Assembly: GCF_017876165.1 (NCBI RefSeq)
Contig: NZ_JAGINQ010000004.1
Span: 1-64,000, forward strand
Reading direction: 5' to 3'
Origin: Azospirillum soli
Lineage (GTDB): Bacteria > Pseudomonadota > Alphaproteobacteria > Azospirillales > Azospirillaceae
Length of the DNA: 64,000 nt
In this document: piece after piece, positions 8,964 to 16,902 of the stretch
How the letters are laid out: each line of letters begins with the position of its first letter
Position numbering within the stretch: position 1 is the stretch's first letter
Made by a program: the position numbers and the translations under genes
Notes under the pieces: generated by a model
The model's input: the letters and a program-made list of their open reading frames with translations, nothing else
What the model was told of the DNA's origin: nothing
Database searches by the model: none

Positions 8964-10037
8964 TTAAAGACGCTGCCCGGTGGCGGCGTCGAAGACGTGC
9001 CCGGCGTCGCGCTGGGGCACGAGCCGCAGCCGTTCGCCGGGCTGCAGCGGATGGCGTTCGGTCGTCGCGGCACAGACGATGATGTCGCCCAGCCGGCAGA
9101 AGACCAGCGTGTTGTCCCCAGTCGGCTCAATCACTTCGACCTCGGCCGGCAAGCCTTGCTCGGCGTCCGACGCGATGCGGAGGTGGCCGGGGCGGATGCC
9201 GTAGACCACCGTCTGGCCGTCGCTGCCGCCGACACCGCGCGGGGCCGGCAGAGCCAAGTCGCCCTTCGCCGCCACCCAGGCGCGGTCGCCCTCACGGCGC
9301 AGCGTGCCTTCCATGAAGTTCATGGCGGGAGAACCGATGAAGCCGGCAACGAACAGGTTGGCCGGGCGGTCGTACAACTCCAGCGGGGTGCCGATCTGTT
9401 CGACGTGACCTTCATGCATGACGACGATGCGGTCGGCCATGGTCATCGCCTCGATCTGGTCGTGGGTGACGTAGATCGAGGTGGTGCGCAGGCGCTGGTG
9501 CAGGGCCTTGATCTCGGTGCGCATCTGCACGCGCAGCTTGGCGTCGAGGTTGGACAGAGGCTCGTCGAACAGGAAGACCTGCGGGTCGCGGACGATGGCC
9601 CGGCCCATGGCGACGCGCTGGCGCTGCCCGCCGGAGAGCTGGCGCGGGTAGCGGTCGAGGTACTTGGTCAGGTCCAGAATTTCGGCGGCCTGCCGGACGC
9701 GCTGTTCGATCAGGGACTTCTCGGCATGGCGCAGCTTCATGCTGAAGGCCATGTTGTCGAAGACATTCATGTGCGGGTAGAGCGCGTAGTTCTGGAACAC
9801 CATGGCGATGTCCCGTTCCTTCGGCGGCATCTGGTTCACCACCCGGCCACCGATGGAAATCTCGCCGCCGCTGATCTGCTCCAGCCCGGCGATCATGCGG
9901 AGCAGCGTGGACTTGCCGCAGCCGGAGGGACCGACGAGGACGACGAACTCCTCGTCGCCGATGTCCACGTCGATGCCGTGGATCACCTCAAACGTGCCGA
10001 AGGCCTTGCGCACCTGACGGATATCGACGGAGGCCAT
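8964..10037 (-). CDS. Sugar ABC transporter ATPase (UgpC/MalK type)
   Basis: 357-aa cytoplasmic ATPase. Walker A is GPSGCGKST, the signature [14 protein letters not shown], Walker [13 protein letters not shown], with a switch histidine in [12 protein letters not shown]-terminal MalK-type regulatory (TOBE) domain covers about residues 235-357. The ATG at 10037 is preceded by GGAGGG; an earlier in-frame start at 10061 lacks a site. First full gene of the leftward sugar operon, 13 bases downstream of a 33-aa leader ORF. Confidence 0.94.
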   Translation of the reverse strand: MASVDIRQVRKAFGTFEVIHGIDVDIGDEEFVVLVGPSGCGKSTLLRMIAGLEQISGGEISIGGRVVNQMPPKERDIAMVFQNYALYPHMNVFDNMAFSMKLRHAEKSLIEQRVRQAAEILDLTKYLDRYPRQLSGGQRQRVAMGRAIVRDPQVFLFDEPLSNLDAKLRVQMRTEIKALHQRLRTTSIYVTHDQIEAMTMADRIVVMHEGHVEQIGTPLELYDRPANLFVAGFIGSPAMNFMEGTLRREGDRAWVAAKGDLALPAPRGVGGSDGQTVVYGIRPGHLRIASDAEQGLPAEVEVIEPTGDNTLVFCRLGDIIVCAATTERHPLQPGERLRLVPQRDAGHVFDAATGQRL

Positions 10038-10050
10038 GGGTTCCCTCCTC

Positions 10051-10152
10051 TCACGCGGCAAAAGATGGCCGGGTGGTGGTGACGGCTTTGGGGTGGGGGA
10101 TGCAGGTGAGGCCGGAATCGGCGAACGTGGCGTCGGGGATCAGGACGCGCAT
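10051..10152 (-). CDS. 33-aa leader ORF before the sugar ABC operon
   Basis: A short frame not overlapping any other gene. The ATG at 10152 is preceded by GGGGAGG at ideal spacing. It encodes MRVLIPDATFADSG followed by a threonine-rich end, and stops 13 bases before the ATPase start. It could be a regulatory leader peptide, a small protein, or the decayed start of a lost gene. I recognise no function. Confidence 0.45.
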   Translation of the reverse strand: MRVLIPDATFADSGLTCIPHPKAVTTTRPSFAA

Positions 10153-10291
10153 GGCGCCTCCCCGCCGGCGTGGGGACGCCACCGTCCCCCGGACCGGGTA
10201 TCGGGCATTGTCTCTGTCCTCCCTGGTGGCCGGCCCGGTTGTTCCGGACTCGTGCCAGCACCCGCCTATTGTTCGTTTAACTGATAATTAG

Positions 10292-10320
10292 TCAAGCGGT
10301 CGATTGATGATAGCGCTTGA
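10292..10320. promoter_or_regulatory. Inverted repeat in the sugar-operon promoter region
   Basis: Arms TCAAGCG (10292-10298) and CGCTTGA (10314-10320) with a 15-base spacer, in the AT-richer part of the 613-base region between the ATPase start and the amidohydrolase gene. Likely a regulator site near the operon promoter; no regulator is identified. Confidence 0.35.
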
Positions 10321-10397
10321 CGATGCCGGCCGGTCAACTCGGCGTTTGGTCAGTGCCGGAGGGGGTGCGCCTTTCGCAGGACGATACCAGGCGGCGC

Positions 10398-10528
10398 ATT
10401 GTGCATCGTTGTGCAGATTTCGCCGATTTTCAAAAGTGCACAATGGCGAAAATTGCCATTTTTCCCCATTACAACAACGCGGTATGGCGATTTGTTCGCA
10501 TGCTTCCATTGTGCAGTCGATGCACAAC
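10398..10528. promoter_or_regulatory. Cluster of five TGCACAAT-type motifs upstream of the sugar operon
   Basis: ATTGTGCA at 10398-10405, GTTGTGCA at 10408-10415, TGCACAAT at 10437-10444, ATTGTGCA at 10508-10515 and TGCACAAC at 10521-10528. These are three complement-orientation and two direct copies. The stretch is more AT-rich than its surroundings. It is 360-490 bases upstream of the ATPase ATG and just beyond the 3' end of the amidohydrolase gene. The shared octamer with 98-143 suggests one regulator for both loci. Nothing coding is seen from 10153 to 10650. Confidence 0.5.
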
Positions 10529-10650
10529 GAATCGTACACGAACCATCGCGTTTGGCGCATGGCTGTGAATGGGCGCGGATCGGCCGTTGATGAAGAGAGG
10601 ATACGGGAAGCGGGGGAACAGGGCAAGAACGATGCCCCGTTCCCGTCCGG

Positions 10651-11682
10651 TCAGGCGTTTTCAAACCCGGTCAGCACGTTCGCGACGTTGATGCCGAGGT
10701 CATCCACCGCGTAGCCGCCCTCCATCACGAACAGAGTCGGCAGGCCGATGCGGGCCAGCGCCCCGCCCATACGCAGGAAGTCTTCCGACAGCAGGCGGAA
10801 GCGGGAAATGGGGTCGCCGCCGTAGGTGTCGGCACCCAGCGAGACAACCAGCGCATCGGCACCGAACGCCTTGATGCGCTCCGCCGCCGTACCCAGAGCC
10901 TCGGCGTAGGACGCCCAGTCGGTGCCCCAGGGCAGCGGCAGGTTGAGGTTGAAGCCCTCGCCGGCTCCGGCCCCGACCTCGTCGGCGTAGCCGCAGAAAT
11001 AGGGAAACTCCTGGATCGGATCGGCGTGCAGGGAGATGAACAGGACGTCGTTCCGCTCCCAGAAAATCTCCTGCGTGCCGTTGCCGTGGTGATAGTCCAC
11101 GTCCAGCACCGCGACCCGCGCCGCACCATGATCGCGCAGGCTCTGCGCCGCGATGGCCGCGTTGTTCAAGAAGCAGTAGCCGCCGTAGAAGGCATGGCCC
11201 GCATGGTGCCCCGGCGGCCGGCACAGCGAGAAGGCCGCGCGGTCGCCGACGCGGATGTGGTCGGCCCCGGTCAGCGCCACGTCGGCGGCGGCGGTCACCG
11301 CCCGCCACGTCCCAGCGGTGATGGGGGTTCCGGCGTCGAAGGAATAGTAGCCGAGCTTGCCGTCGATGTTCTTCGGCACATGGCGCCGCGACATGCCGGG
11401 CGCCACCCAGTTGAGGGGCAGCGCGTCCCAGTCGCCATGCTCCGCCACCCACTCGCCCCAAGCGGTGCGCAGGAATTCCAGATAGCCGGCGTCGTGCACG
11501 CGCACCAGCGGTTCCACGCCGTGGGCGGTCGGCTCCACGATGGGGCCGATGGCGGCGGTCTCCACCCGGCCGCGCACGATGTCGGCGCGGGCGGGCTTCT
11601 CGTAACAGGGCACGAGCTGGCCGTCGTTCAGCTCCGACCGGCCGGCCTGGAGCCGATGCTCTTCACTGTAGACAATGATCAC
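10651..11682 (-). CDS. Acetylpolyamine amidohydrolase (histone-deacetylase family)
   Basis: 343-aa zinc enzyme that removes acetyl groups from acetylated polyamines or related amides. Family motifs: CRPPGHHAGHAFYGGYCFLNN-type segment around residues 152-172, zinc ligands in DVDYHHGNG, a further aspartate in LGADTYGGDP, and the active-site tyrosine region EGGYAVDDLG. Length matches bacterial acetylpolyamine amidohydrolases. The GTG start overlaps the TGA of the upstream response-regulator gene by four bases (GTGA), implying translational coupling. An N-carbamoylputrescine amidase at 61.9 kb is a second polyamine enzyme in the window. Confidence 0.9.
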   Translation of the reverse strand: MIIVYSEEHRLQAGRSELNDGQLVPCYEKPARADIVRGRVETAAIGPIVEPTAHGVEPLVRVHDAGYLEFLRTAWGEWVAEHGDWDALPLNWVAPGMSRRHVPKNIDGKLGYYSFDAGTPITAGTWRAVTAAADVALTGADHIRVGDRAAFSLCRPPGHHAGHAFYGGYCFLNNAAIAAQSLRDHGAARVAVLDVDYHHGNGTQEIFWERNDVLFISLHADPIQEFPYFCGYADEVGAGAGEGFNLNLPLPWGTDWASYAEALGTAAERIKAFGADALVVSLGADTYGGDPISRFRLLSEDFLRMGGALARIGLPTLFVMEGGYAVDDLGINVANVLTGFENA

Positions 11683-12074
11683 GCTGCGTCTGCCTTCAGA
11701 ACCTTGTCGATGGTGTCGCGGAGGTCGTCGATTCGAAGCGGTTTGGTGAGGCTGCCGTCGGCGCCGAATTCCGTGGCGAAGCGCAGCATGGTGTCGCGCA
11801 CCGTGACCGCGTCGATCAACCGGTCCGGCCCGATGGACATGCAGACCACCTTGGCCTGCGGATTCAACGCCTTCAGGCGCTTGAGGGTTTCAAAACCGTC
11901 CTGGTGCGGCATGAAGATGTCGGTCAGCACCAGATCGGGTTCGAAGGCGAGGTAGGATACCACCCCTTCCACCCCGCTTGCCGCGGTGATGGCCTCGTGC
12001 CCCAGCTTTTCCAGCAGCGCGCGGGCGGCGGACAGGGTGGTCTGGTCGTCGTCGATCACGATGATGCGCGCCAT
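11679..12074 (-). CDS. Single-domain response regulator (CheY-like)
   Basis: 131-aa receiver domain without an output domain. Acidic pocket D8-D10, phospho-acceptor D52 in LVLTDIFMP, conserved threonine/serine region VVCMS and lysine in SLTKPL. A normal receiver has about 120 residues, so nothing is missing. Start 12074 places beta-1 at the N-terminus; the frame stays open to 12221 but that extension is not receiver-like. It is cotranscribed with, and overlaps, the amidohydrolase gene. Its kinase is not in the neighbourhood. Confidence 0.88.
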   Translation of the reverse strand: MARIIVIDDDQTTLSAARALLEKLGHEAITAASGVEGVVSYLAFEPDLVLTDIFMPHQDGFETLKRLKALNPQAKVVCMSIGPDRLIDAVTVRDTMLRFATEFGADGSLTKPLRIDDLRDTIDKVLKADAA

Positions 12075-12200
12075 GAGGAACCGTCCGGGAACATGAAGGC
12101 CGAAGCCCATGATAGCCGCTCGGTTGCGGACAAGGGGGCCAATTTTTCGCATATCCGGTCTTGGGGCGTCGGCACCAGCGTGGCGGTTGCGCTCCGATGA

Positions 12201-12222
12201 AATGCACGCAATAGTGTGCATT
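12201..12222. promoter_or_regulatory. Palindrome between response regulator and polysaccharide-export genes
   Basis: AATGCAC (12201-12207) and GTGCATT (12216-12222), perfect 7-base arms with an 8-base spacer, in the divergent 198-base gap. It is 50 bases upstream of the export-protein ATG. The half-sites resemble the TGCACA motif at 98-143 and 10398-10528. Confidence 0.45.
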
Positions 12223-12272
12223 GTCCGGTATCGGCACCCCGCCGGTGGTTATGGACGGGTTGTTGACATCTT

Positions 12273-15200
12273 ATGTTTGCTGCTGCGTGCAGGATATTCG
12301 CCCGGTTGGTGCCGCTGGCGGCGCTGATCCTATGGGTGTACGCCGCGTCGGCCGCCGAGCCGGTGCGTTCGGTGGCGCATGCCCGGACCCCGGCTGCTTC
12401 GGTTCAGGACGCGCCGTCCGCCGTGGAGGCGGCCTATTCGGACCGTGCCGGAACGCCCCTGCGGCAATTCGGCTACGACCAATTCGGACATGGGCAGTTC
12501 GGACATGGGCAGCTCGGACAGGAGACAGGCGGGCGCCCCGGAGCCGGCGGCGTGCAGGGCGACTACACGCTCGGCCCCGGCGACGAGCTGCTGGTCAGCT
12601 TGCGCGGGCAGAAATCCTCCAGCAAGCGCTACGCCATCGACAACGCGGGCCTGCTGACCATCGACGAGGTGCGTCCGGTGGTGGCCCAAGGGCTGACCCT
12701 GGCGGAGCTGCGCGCCGAGCTGTCGAACGCCGTCGCCGCCACGCACCCGAACACCGACACCTTCGTCTCGCTGACCGAGGTGCGGCGCATCGGCATTCTG
12801 ATCACGGGCGCGGTCGGCAAGCCCGGCCGGCACGAGGTCGGCGCCTTCGCCACGGTGCTGGACGCGCTGGCCTCGGCCGGCGGAGTGACGCGCGACGGGT
12901 CGCTGCGGCGGATACGGCTGACGCGGGCCGGAACGGCGGAGGAGCCGCAAGCGGTCGATCTCTACGGCCTGTTCCTGACCGGCAACGGGGGCAGCGCCGA
13001 CCTGCGGCTGCGCGACGGCGACCGGCTGTTCGTGCCGCCGCTCGGCCCCACGGTCGCGGTCACCGGCCCGGTCAAGCGTCCGGCCATCTTCGAGCTGTCG
13101 CCGAACCAGCCGGTGCTGACGGCGGTGGAGCTGAAGGATCTGGCGGGCGGCGTGCTGCGCCCCGGCGCGCACCGGGCGTTGCGCTTCACCATCGGCCCGT
13201 CCGGCGAGGAGGTGACGGAAGAGGTCGCCAACCAGCACGCCCGCGTCATCGGTGACGGCGATCTGCTGGTGCTTGCCCCGATGCGAGAGGACCGCCGGGA
13301 CGAGGTGCGGCTGGACGGCCATGTGCTGCGTCCAGGCCCGCGCGCCCTGACCAAGGTCCGCACCCTCGACGCGCTGGTCGGCAAGGCCGACCTGCGGCCG
13401 GACCCGTACCTGCCCTTCGCCGTGCTGGCCTCCACCGACCTGGCGACACGGGCGCGGACGCTGACGGCGGTCGATCTGGCGGCGGTGCTGAAGGGCCGCG
13501 ACAAGCGGGCGCTGGCCGAGGGCGACACGCTCTACGTGCTGGGGGCCGAGGACGTGGATTTTCTGACCTCGGAGCCGGTGCTGGACCTGCTGCGCGGGAT
13601 GAAGGACGCGCCGCCGGACGCCTGCCAGGGCCTGATCGTGCTGGCCCGCGCGCTGGCCGCGCAGCCGGACGGCCTGCTGGCGAGCGGTCCGCAGGTGCAC
13701 GCGGCGGCGGAGTTGACCGGCAGCCGCATCCCCTGCCCGCCCCTGTTCGACGCGGTGCCCGACCTGCTGGTCTTCGCGCTTGAGCGTTCGACGCTGAAGC
13801 TGGGCGGCACGGCCCGGCCGGGTTTCTACCCAAGGGTCGGCTTTGGGACCGCTTCTGGGGGTGCCGACATGCCGGCCTATGGCGGCGCGTCGCGCGGCGA
13901 GGACGCGGCGGTCGGCGCGATCCAGGAATCCAACCGACCGCGCTACGAGCTGCTGGGCCATGTGCGGCGGCCCGGCACGCGGCTGCTGGGTGGCGGGACA
14001 ACCTTGCGCGACGCGCTGACCGGCGGCGACGGGCTGAAGCGCGACGTGTATCCCCTGCTGGGGGTGGTCGAACGGTTCGACCGGCGCACGCTGAACCGGG
14101 CGTTGGTCGCCTTTTCGCCGCAGGAGGTCGCGGGCGGCCGGGCCAACCGCGTGCTGTCCGACGGTGACCGGGTGCATCTGTTCTCGGCGGCGCAGGTTCG
14201 CGCGCTGGTGGCGAAGGCCGCGCGCGACCCGCGCCATCAGACGGAGGACGCCGTGACGCCGGATCCCGCATCGTTGGTCGAAGGGCCGGTCGATCCCGCC
14301 GTGGCGGCGCTGCTGAACGAACGCATCGTGCAGGTGCGCGGCGCGGTGCGCGAACCGGGCGCCTATCCGGTGGCCGACGCCACGCCGTTGGACGCGCTGA
14401 TCGCGGCGGCGGGCGGGTTGTCCAGCACCGCCGATCCCACGGCGGTCGAGCTGACCGCCTCCACCGGCGCACGGCGGCGCGTCGATCTGGCCTCGGTGGG
14501 CACGGGGCGGGCGATGGCCGGACCCGGCGACGCGATCCGCGTCAATCCCATCCCGCAGGCGCTGGAGGCGCGCGCCGTCACCATCGCCGGTGCGGTGCGC
14601 CGTCCCGGCAGCTACGACGTGGGGCGCGGCGAGACACTGTCCTCTCTGATTGACCGGGCCGGCGGCCTGACGGAGGAAGCCTATCCCTACGGCGCCGTCT
14701 TCACCCGCGAGAGCGAGCGCCGCCGCGAGAAGGAGCGGTTCGCCCAGGAAGCCCGCGAGATGGAACGCTGGGTCGCTCTGGAGGTGGACAAGGGCGAGCC
14801 GGTCAAGGCGGAAAACGTCGCACTGGCCCGCAGCGTCGCCACGCAGCTGCGCGGCATCGAGCCGTTGGGCCGCATCGTGGTCGAGGCCGACCCAGCCCAG
14901 CTGCGCGCGCATCAGGACCGGGACATCCTGCTGGAGGCCGACGACCGCATCGTGATCCCCAAGCGCCCGCTGACCGTTGCGGTGGCCGGCGAGGTCATGC
15001 ACCCGGCGTCGGTTCCGTTTGTCAGCGGCAAGCCGGCGGAGGACTATCTGCGCGAGGCTGGCGGGCCGACACGCGCCGCCGATACGGGCCGCATCTTCGT
15101 CGTCATGCCGGACGGTCGGTCGCAGCCGCTGTCGCTCTCCTCCTGGAACCACGCGGTCAGCACGATCCCGCCGGGGTCGATCATCGTCGTGCCGCGCGAC

Positions 15201-15299
15201 CCGAAGCCGTTCGACTTCCTGGAATTCTCCAAGAACATCGGCAGCATCCTCAGCCAGCTCGCCATCACGGCGGCGTCGGTGTCGGTGATTTCGCGATGA
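12273..15299 (+). CDS. Polysaccharide export protein with about seven SLBB-type repeats
   Basis: 1008-aa secreted protein, probably an outer-membrane exopolysaccharide or capsule export component. Signal peptide about 1-28. A poly_export domain lies at about 90-160 (GDYTLGPGDELLVSLRG). After it I count about seven SLBB-like units, each beginning like TGAVGKPGRHEV, TGPVKRPAIFEL, DGHVLRPGPRAL, LGHVRRPGTRLL, RGAVREPGAYPV, AGAVRRPGSYDV and AGEVMHPASVPF. Wza-type proteins have fewer and are about a third of this length. A QFGHG tandem lies at about residues 70-85. The C-terminus is a short hydrophobic stretch. The stop overlaps the next gene by four bases (ATGA). Confidence 0.85.
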   Translation: MFAAACRIFARLVPLAALILWVYAASAAEPVRSVAHARTPAASVQDAPSAVEAAYSDRAGTPLRQFGYDQFGHGQFGHGQLGQETGGRPGAGGVQGDYTLGPGDELLVSLRGQKSSSKRYAIDNAGLLTIDEVRPVVAQGLTLAELRAELSNAVAATHPNTDTFVSLTEVRRIGILITGAVGKPGRHEVGAFATVLDALASAGGVTRDGSLRRIRLTRAGTAEEPQAVDLYGLFLTGNGGSADLRLRDGDRLFVPPLGPTVAVTGPVKRPAIFELSPNQPVLTAVELKDLAGGVLRPGAHRALRFTIGPSGEEVTEEVANQHARVIGDGDLLVLAPMREDRRDEVRLDGHVLRPGPRALTKVRTLDALVGKADLRPDPYLPFAVLASTDLATRARTLTAVDLAAVLKGRDKRALAEGDTLYVLGAEDVDFLTSEPVLDLLRGMKDAPPDACQGLIVLARALAAQPDGLLASGPQVHAAAELTGSRIPCPPLFDAVPDLLVFALERSTLKLGGTARPGFYPRVGFGTASGGADMPAYGGASRGEDAAVGAIQESNRPRYELLGHVRRPGTRLLGGGTTLRDALTGGDGLKRDVYPLLGVVERFDRRTLNRALVAFSPQEVAGGRANRVLSDGDRVHLFSAAQVRALVAKAARDPRHQTEDAVTPDPASLVEGPVDPAVAALLNERIVQVRGAVREPGAYPVADATPLDALIAAAGGLSSTADPTAVELTASTGARRRVDLASVGTGRAMAGPGDAIRVNPIPQALEARAVTIAGAVRRPGSYDVGRGETLSSLIDRAGGLTEEAYPYGAVFTRESERRREKERFAQEAREMERWVALEVDKGEPVKAENVALARSVATQLRGIEPLGRIVVEADPAQLRAHQDRDILLEADDRIVIPKRPLTVAVAGEVMHPASVPFVSGKPAEDYLREAGGPTRAADTGRIFVVMPDGRSQPLSLSSWNHAVSTIPPGSIIVVPRDPKPFDFLEFSKNIGSILSQLAITAASVSVISR
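12484..12525 (+). repeat. 15-base tandem repeat inside the export-protein gene
   Basis: Two close copies and a third decayed copy of TTCGGACATGGGCAG encode the QFGHGQFGHGQLG stretch, just after the signal-peptide region. The tract lies in a linker and could change length by slippage without a frame change. Confidence 0.6.
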
Positions 15300-16081
15300 C
15301 GGGGCGTCTCGCCATTCTGACCGTGGTCCGCGACGACCTGCCCGGCCTGCTCGCCACCCGCGCCAGCCTGCGGGCGCAGCGGTGGCGGGACTTCGACTGG
15401 ATCGTGGTGGACGGGGCGTCGGTCGATGGCACGGCCGAATGGCTGGCCGCCCATGTCGAAGAGTTCACGTGGTGGCGGTCCGCCCCCGACCGGGGATTGT
15501 ACGACGCGATGAATGTGGCGTTGGAGGCGGTGACGGCCAGCCACGTCCTGTTCCTGAACGCGGGCGACACGCTGGCAGGGCCGGAGGCCGCCGGGCGCAT
15601 CGCGGAGGCCATCGCGCGGGCGCCGCACGCCGGCCTGCTCTATGGGGACGCGCTGGAGCGGTTGTCCGACGGGCGGGTCGTGGCGAAGCCGGCGCGCTCG
15701 CACCGTCTGGCGGTGTTCGGCATGTTCACGCACCATCAGGCCATGATCTACCGGCGGTTGGATGTCGCGGAGGTGCGATTCGACCTGCGCTACGCGCTGG
15801 CCGCCGATTACGCCTTCACGCTGGAGGTGCTGAAGCGCGGCAAGGCGGTCCGGCTCGACTTCCCCGTGTGCGTCTTCGCGCCCGACGGTCGGTCGCAGCA
15901 GGACGCGGCGCGCGGCCGGGCGGAGCAGGCGGAGATTCGGCGCGACATGATGGGGCACGGTGCGTTGGCCACCGCGACACTTTCGGGAATACAATGGCTC
16001 GCGTTAACCATCAGGCGGCACATTCCGGGGCTCTACGCGAAATTGCGTTTCCGGAGCGCCGCAACATCATGTCTTTCGTGA
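15296..16081 (+). CDS. Family 2 glycosyltransferase
   Basis: 261-aa GT-A fold enzyme. The nucleotide-sugar site shows DGASVDGT near residue 40, then DRGLYDAMN and LNAGDT, the pattern of colanic-acid/exopolysaccharide GT2 enzymes. FTHHQAMIYRR and YALAADYAF fit the acceptor side and catalytic region. No transmembrane segments. Its ATG overlaps the export-protein stop, so it probably acts in the same polysaccharide pathway, adding a sugar to the chain being made; the sugar is unknown. Confidence 0.88.
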   Translation: MTGRLAILTVVRDDLPGLLATRASLRAQRWRDFDWIVVDGASVDGTAEWLAAHVEEFTWWRSAPDRGLYDAMNVALEAVTASHVLFLNAGDTLAGPEAAGRIAEAIARAPHAGLLYGDALERLSDGRVVAKPARSHRLAVFGMFTHHQAMIYRRLDVAEVRFDLRYALAADYAFTLEVLKRGKAVRLDFPVCVFAPDGRSQQDAARGRAEQAEIRRDMMGHGALATATLSGIQWLALTIRRHIPGLYAKLRFRSAATSCLS

Positions 16082-16100
16082 TCCTGGAGCCCTCAACCAC

Positions 16101-16139
16101 GCATCAAAGTGTTGATGCTCACGAATAGTTGCATAGAAT
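16101..16139 (+). promoter_or_regulatory. Palindrome overlapping a probable promoter of the XRE regulator
   Basis: GCATCAA-AGTG-TTGATGC, perfect 7-base arms at 16101-16118. The right arm includes a -35-like TTGATG (16112-16117), followed after 16 bases by TAGAAT. A site in this position could allow the downstream regulator to repress itself. Confidence 0.45.
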
Positions 16140-16202
16140 TTACTTTCTGACCTAACCAATTGCCCCCGGCGCCCCCGCCGCCTCCATACTGAGGTCCCAA
16201 TA

Positions 16203-16670
16203 ATGAGTTCGACGAAGAGCAAGCTCGCGCCCGCCCACACCCTGTCGCGCCGTGGCGAGGGCCCCAATCCCATCGACATCCATGTCGGGGCGAGGCTGCG
16301 TCTGCGCCGGACTCTCCTGGGGCTGAGCCAGGAGAAGCTGGGCGAGGCGGTCGGAATCACCTTCCAGCAGTTGCAGAAGTACGAGCGCGGTTCCAACCGC
16401 ATCAGCGCCAGCCGCCTGTTCAATCTGTCGCAGGTTCTCGGGGTCCCGGTCAGCTACTTCTTCGACGACATGCCCTCGCCGGAGCAGATCAGCACCCCCT
16501 CCCCCGACCTGCCGCCGTCGGAAACCGAGGAGTTCGAGTCGATGGCGCGGCGCGAGACGCTGGAGCTGGTCCGCGCCTACTACCGCATCGACGACCCGGC
16601 CGTGCGCAAGCGCACCTTCGACCTGCTGAAGGCGCTGGGCGGCGACAAGGCGTCCGACGACGACGAGTGA
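16203..16670 (+). CDS. XRE-family helix-turn-helix regulator
   Basis: 155-aa cytoplasmic regulator. Cro/C1-type DNA-binding domain at about residues 25-85 (RLRLRRTLLGLSQEKLGEAV, then YERGSNRISASRLFNLSQVL). The C-terminal part is helical without a recognisable ligand domain. This type is common in alphaproteobacteria as stand-alone chromosomal regulators. GAGGT precedes the ATG. Transcribed alone: a palindromic promoter lies upstream and a strong terminator downstream. Confidence 0.9.
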   Translation: MSSTKSKLAPAHTLSRRGEGPNPIDIHVGARLRLRRTLLGLSQEKLGEAVGITFQQLQKYERGSNRISASRLFNLSQVLGVPVSYFFDDMPSPEQISTPSPDLPPSETEEFESMARRETLELVRAYYRIDDPAVRKRTFDLLKALGGDKASDDDE

Positions 16671-16679
16671 AGCGCTTCT

Positions 16680-16725
16680 AAAAGAAAACCGGCCCCACGC
16701 CAGCGCGCGGGGCCGGTTTTCTTTT
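16680..16725 (+). terminator. Strong rho-independent terminator after the XRE gene
   Basis: Perfect 17-base arms (16680-16696 and 16709-16725, core CCGGCCCC/GGGGCCGG) with A-rich and T-rich ends (AAAAGAAAA, TTTTCTTTT). It could work in both directions. It begins nine bases after the regulator stop. Confidence 0.92.
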
Positions 16726-16782
16726 GTGCCGCAGCCGCTTTCCTTCCGGCGGTGCTCCGTTCCCGCCAGCGATCTGTTCCCA

Positions 16783-16810
16783 TTGTGCGACGGCTTCAGG
16801 GGTGTATAAC
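16783..16810 (+). promoter_or_regulatory. Possible fumarase promoter
   Basis: TTGTGC (16783-16788) and TATAAC (16805-16810) with a 16-base spacer, about 90 bases before the fumarase ATG. The -35 also sits in an ATTGTGCG sequence close to the recurring ATTGTGCA motif. Confidence 0.35.
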
Positions 16811-16902
16811 GGTGCCCGAGCGCGGTCCTGCCCCTTTTGCGCGCCTTGCGCGCGGCACTTGGGGTCGGGGACCCAACGACCGTCCAGGAAGGAAGCCTCC
16901 CC

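Noticed and set aside
12330-15152. Long leftward frame opposite the SLBB protein gene
   Set aside because: Same cause; composition not protein-like, no ribosome site.
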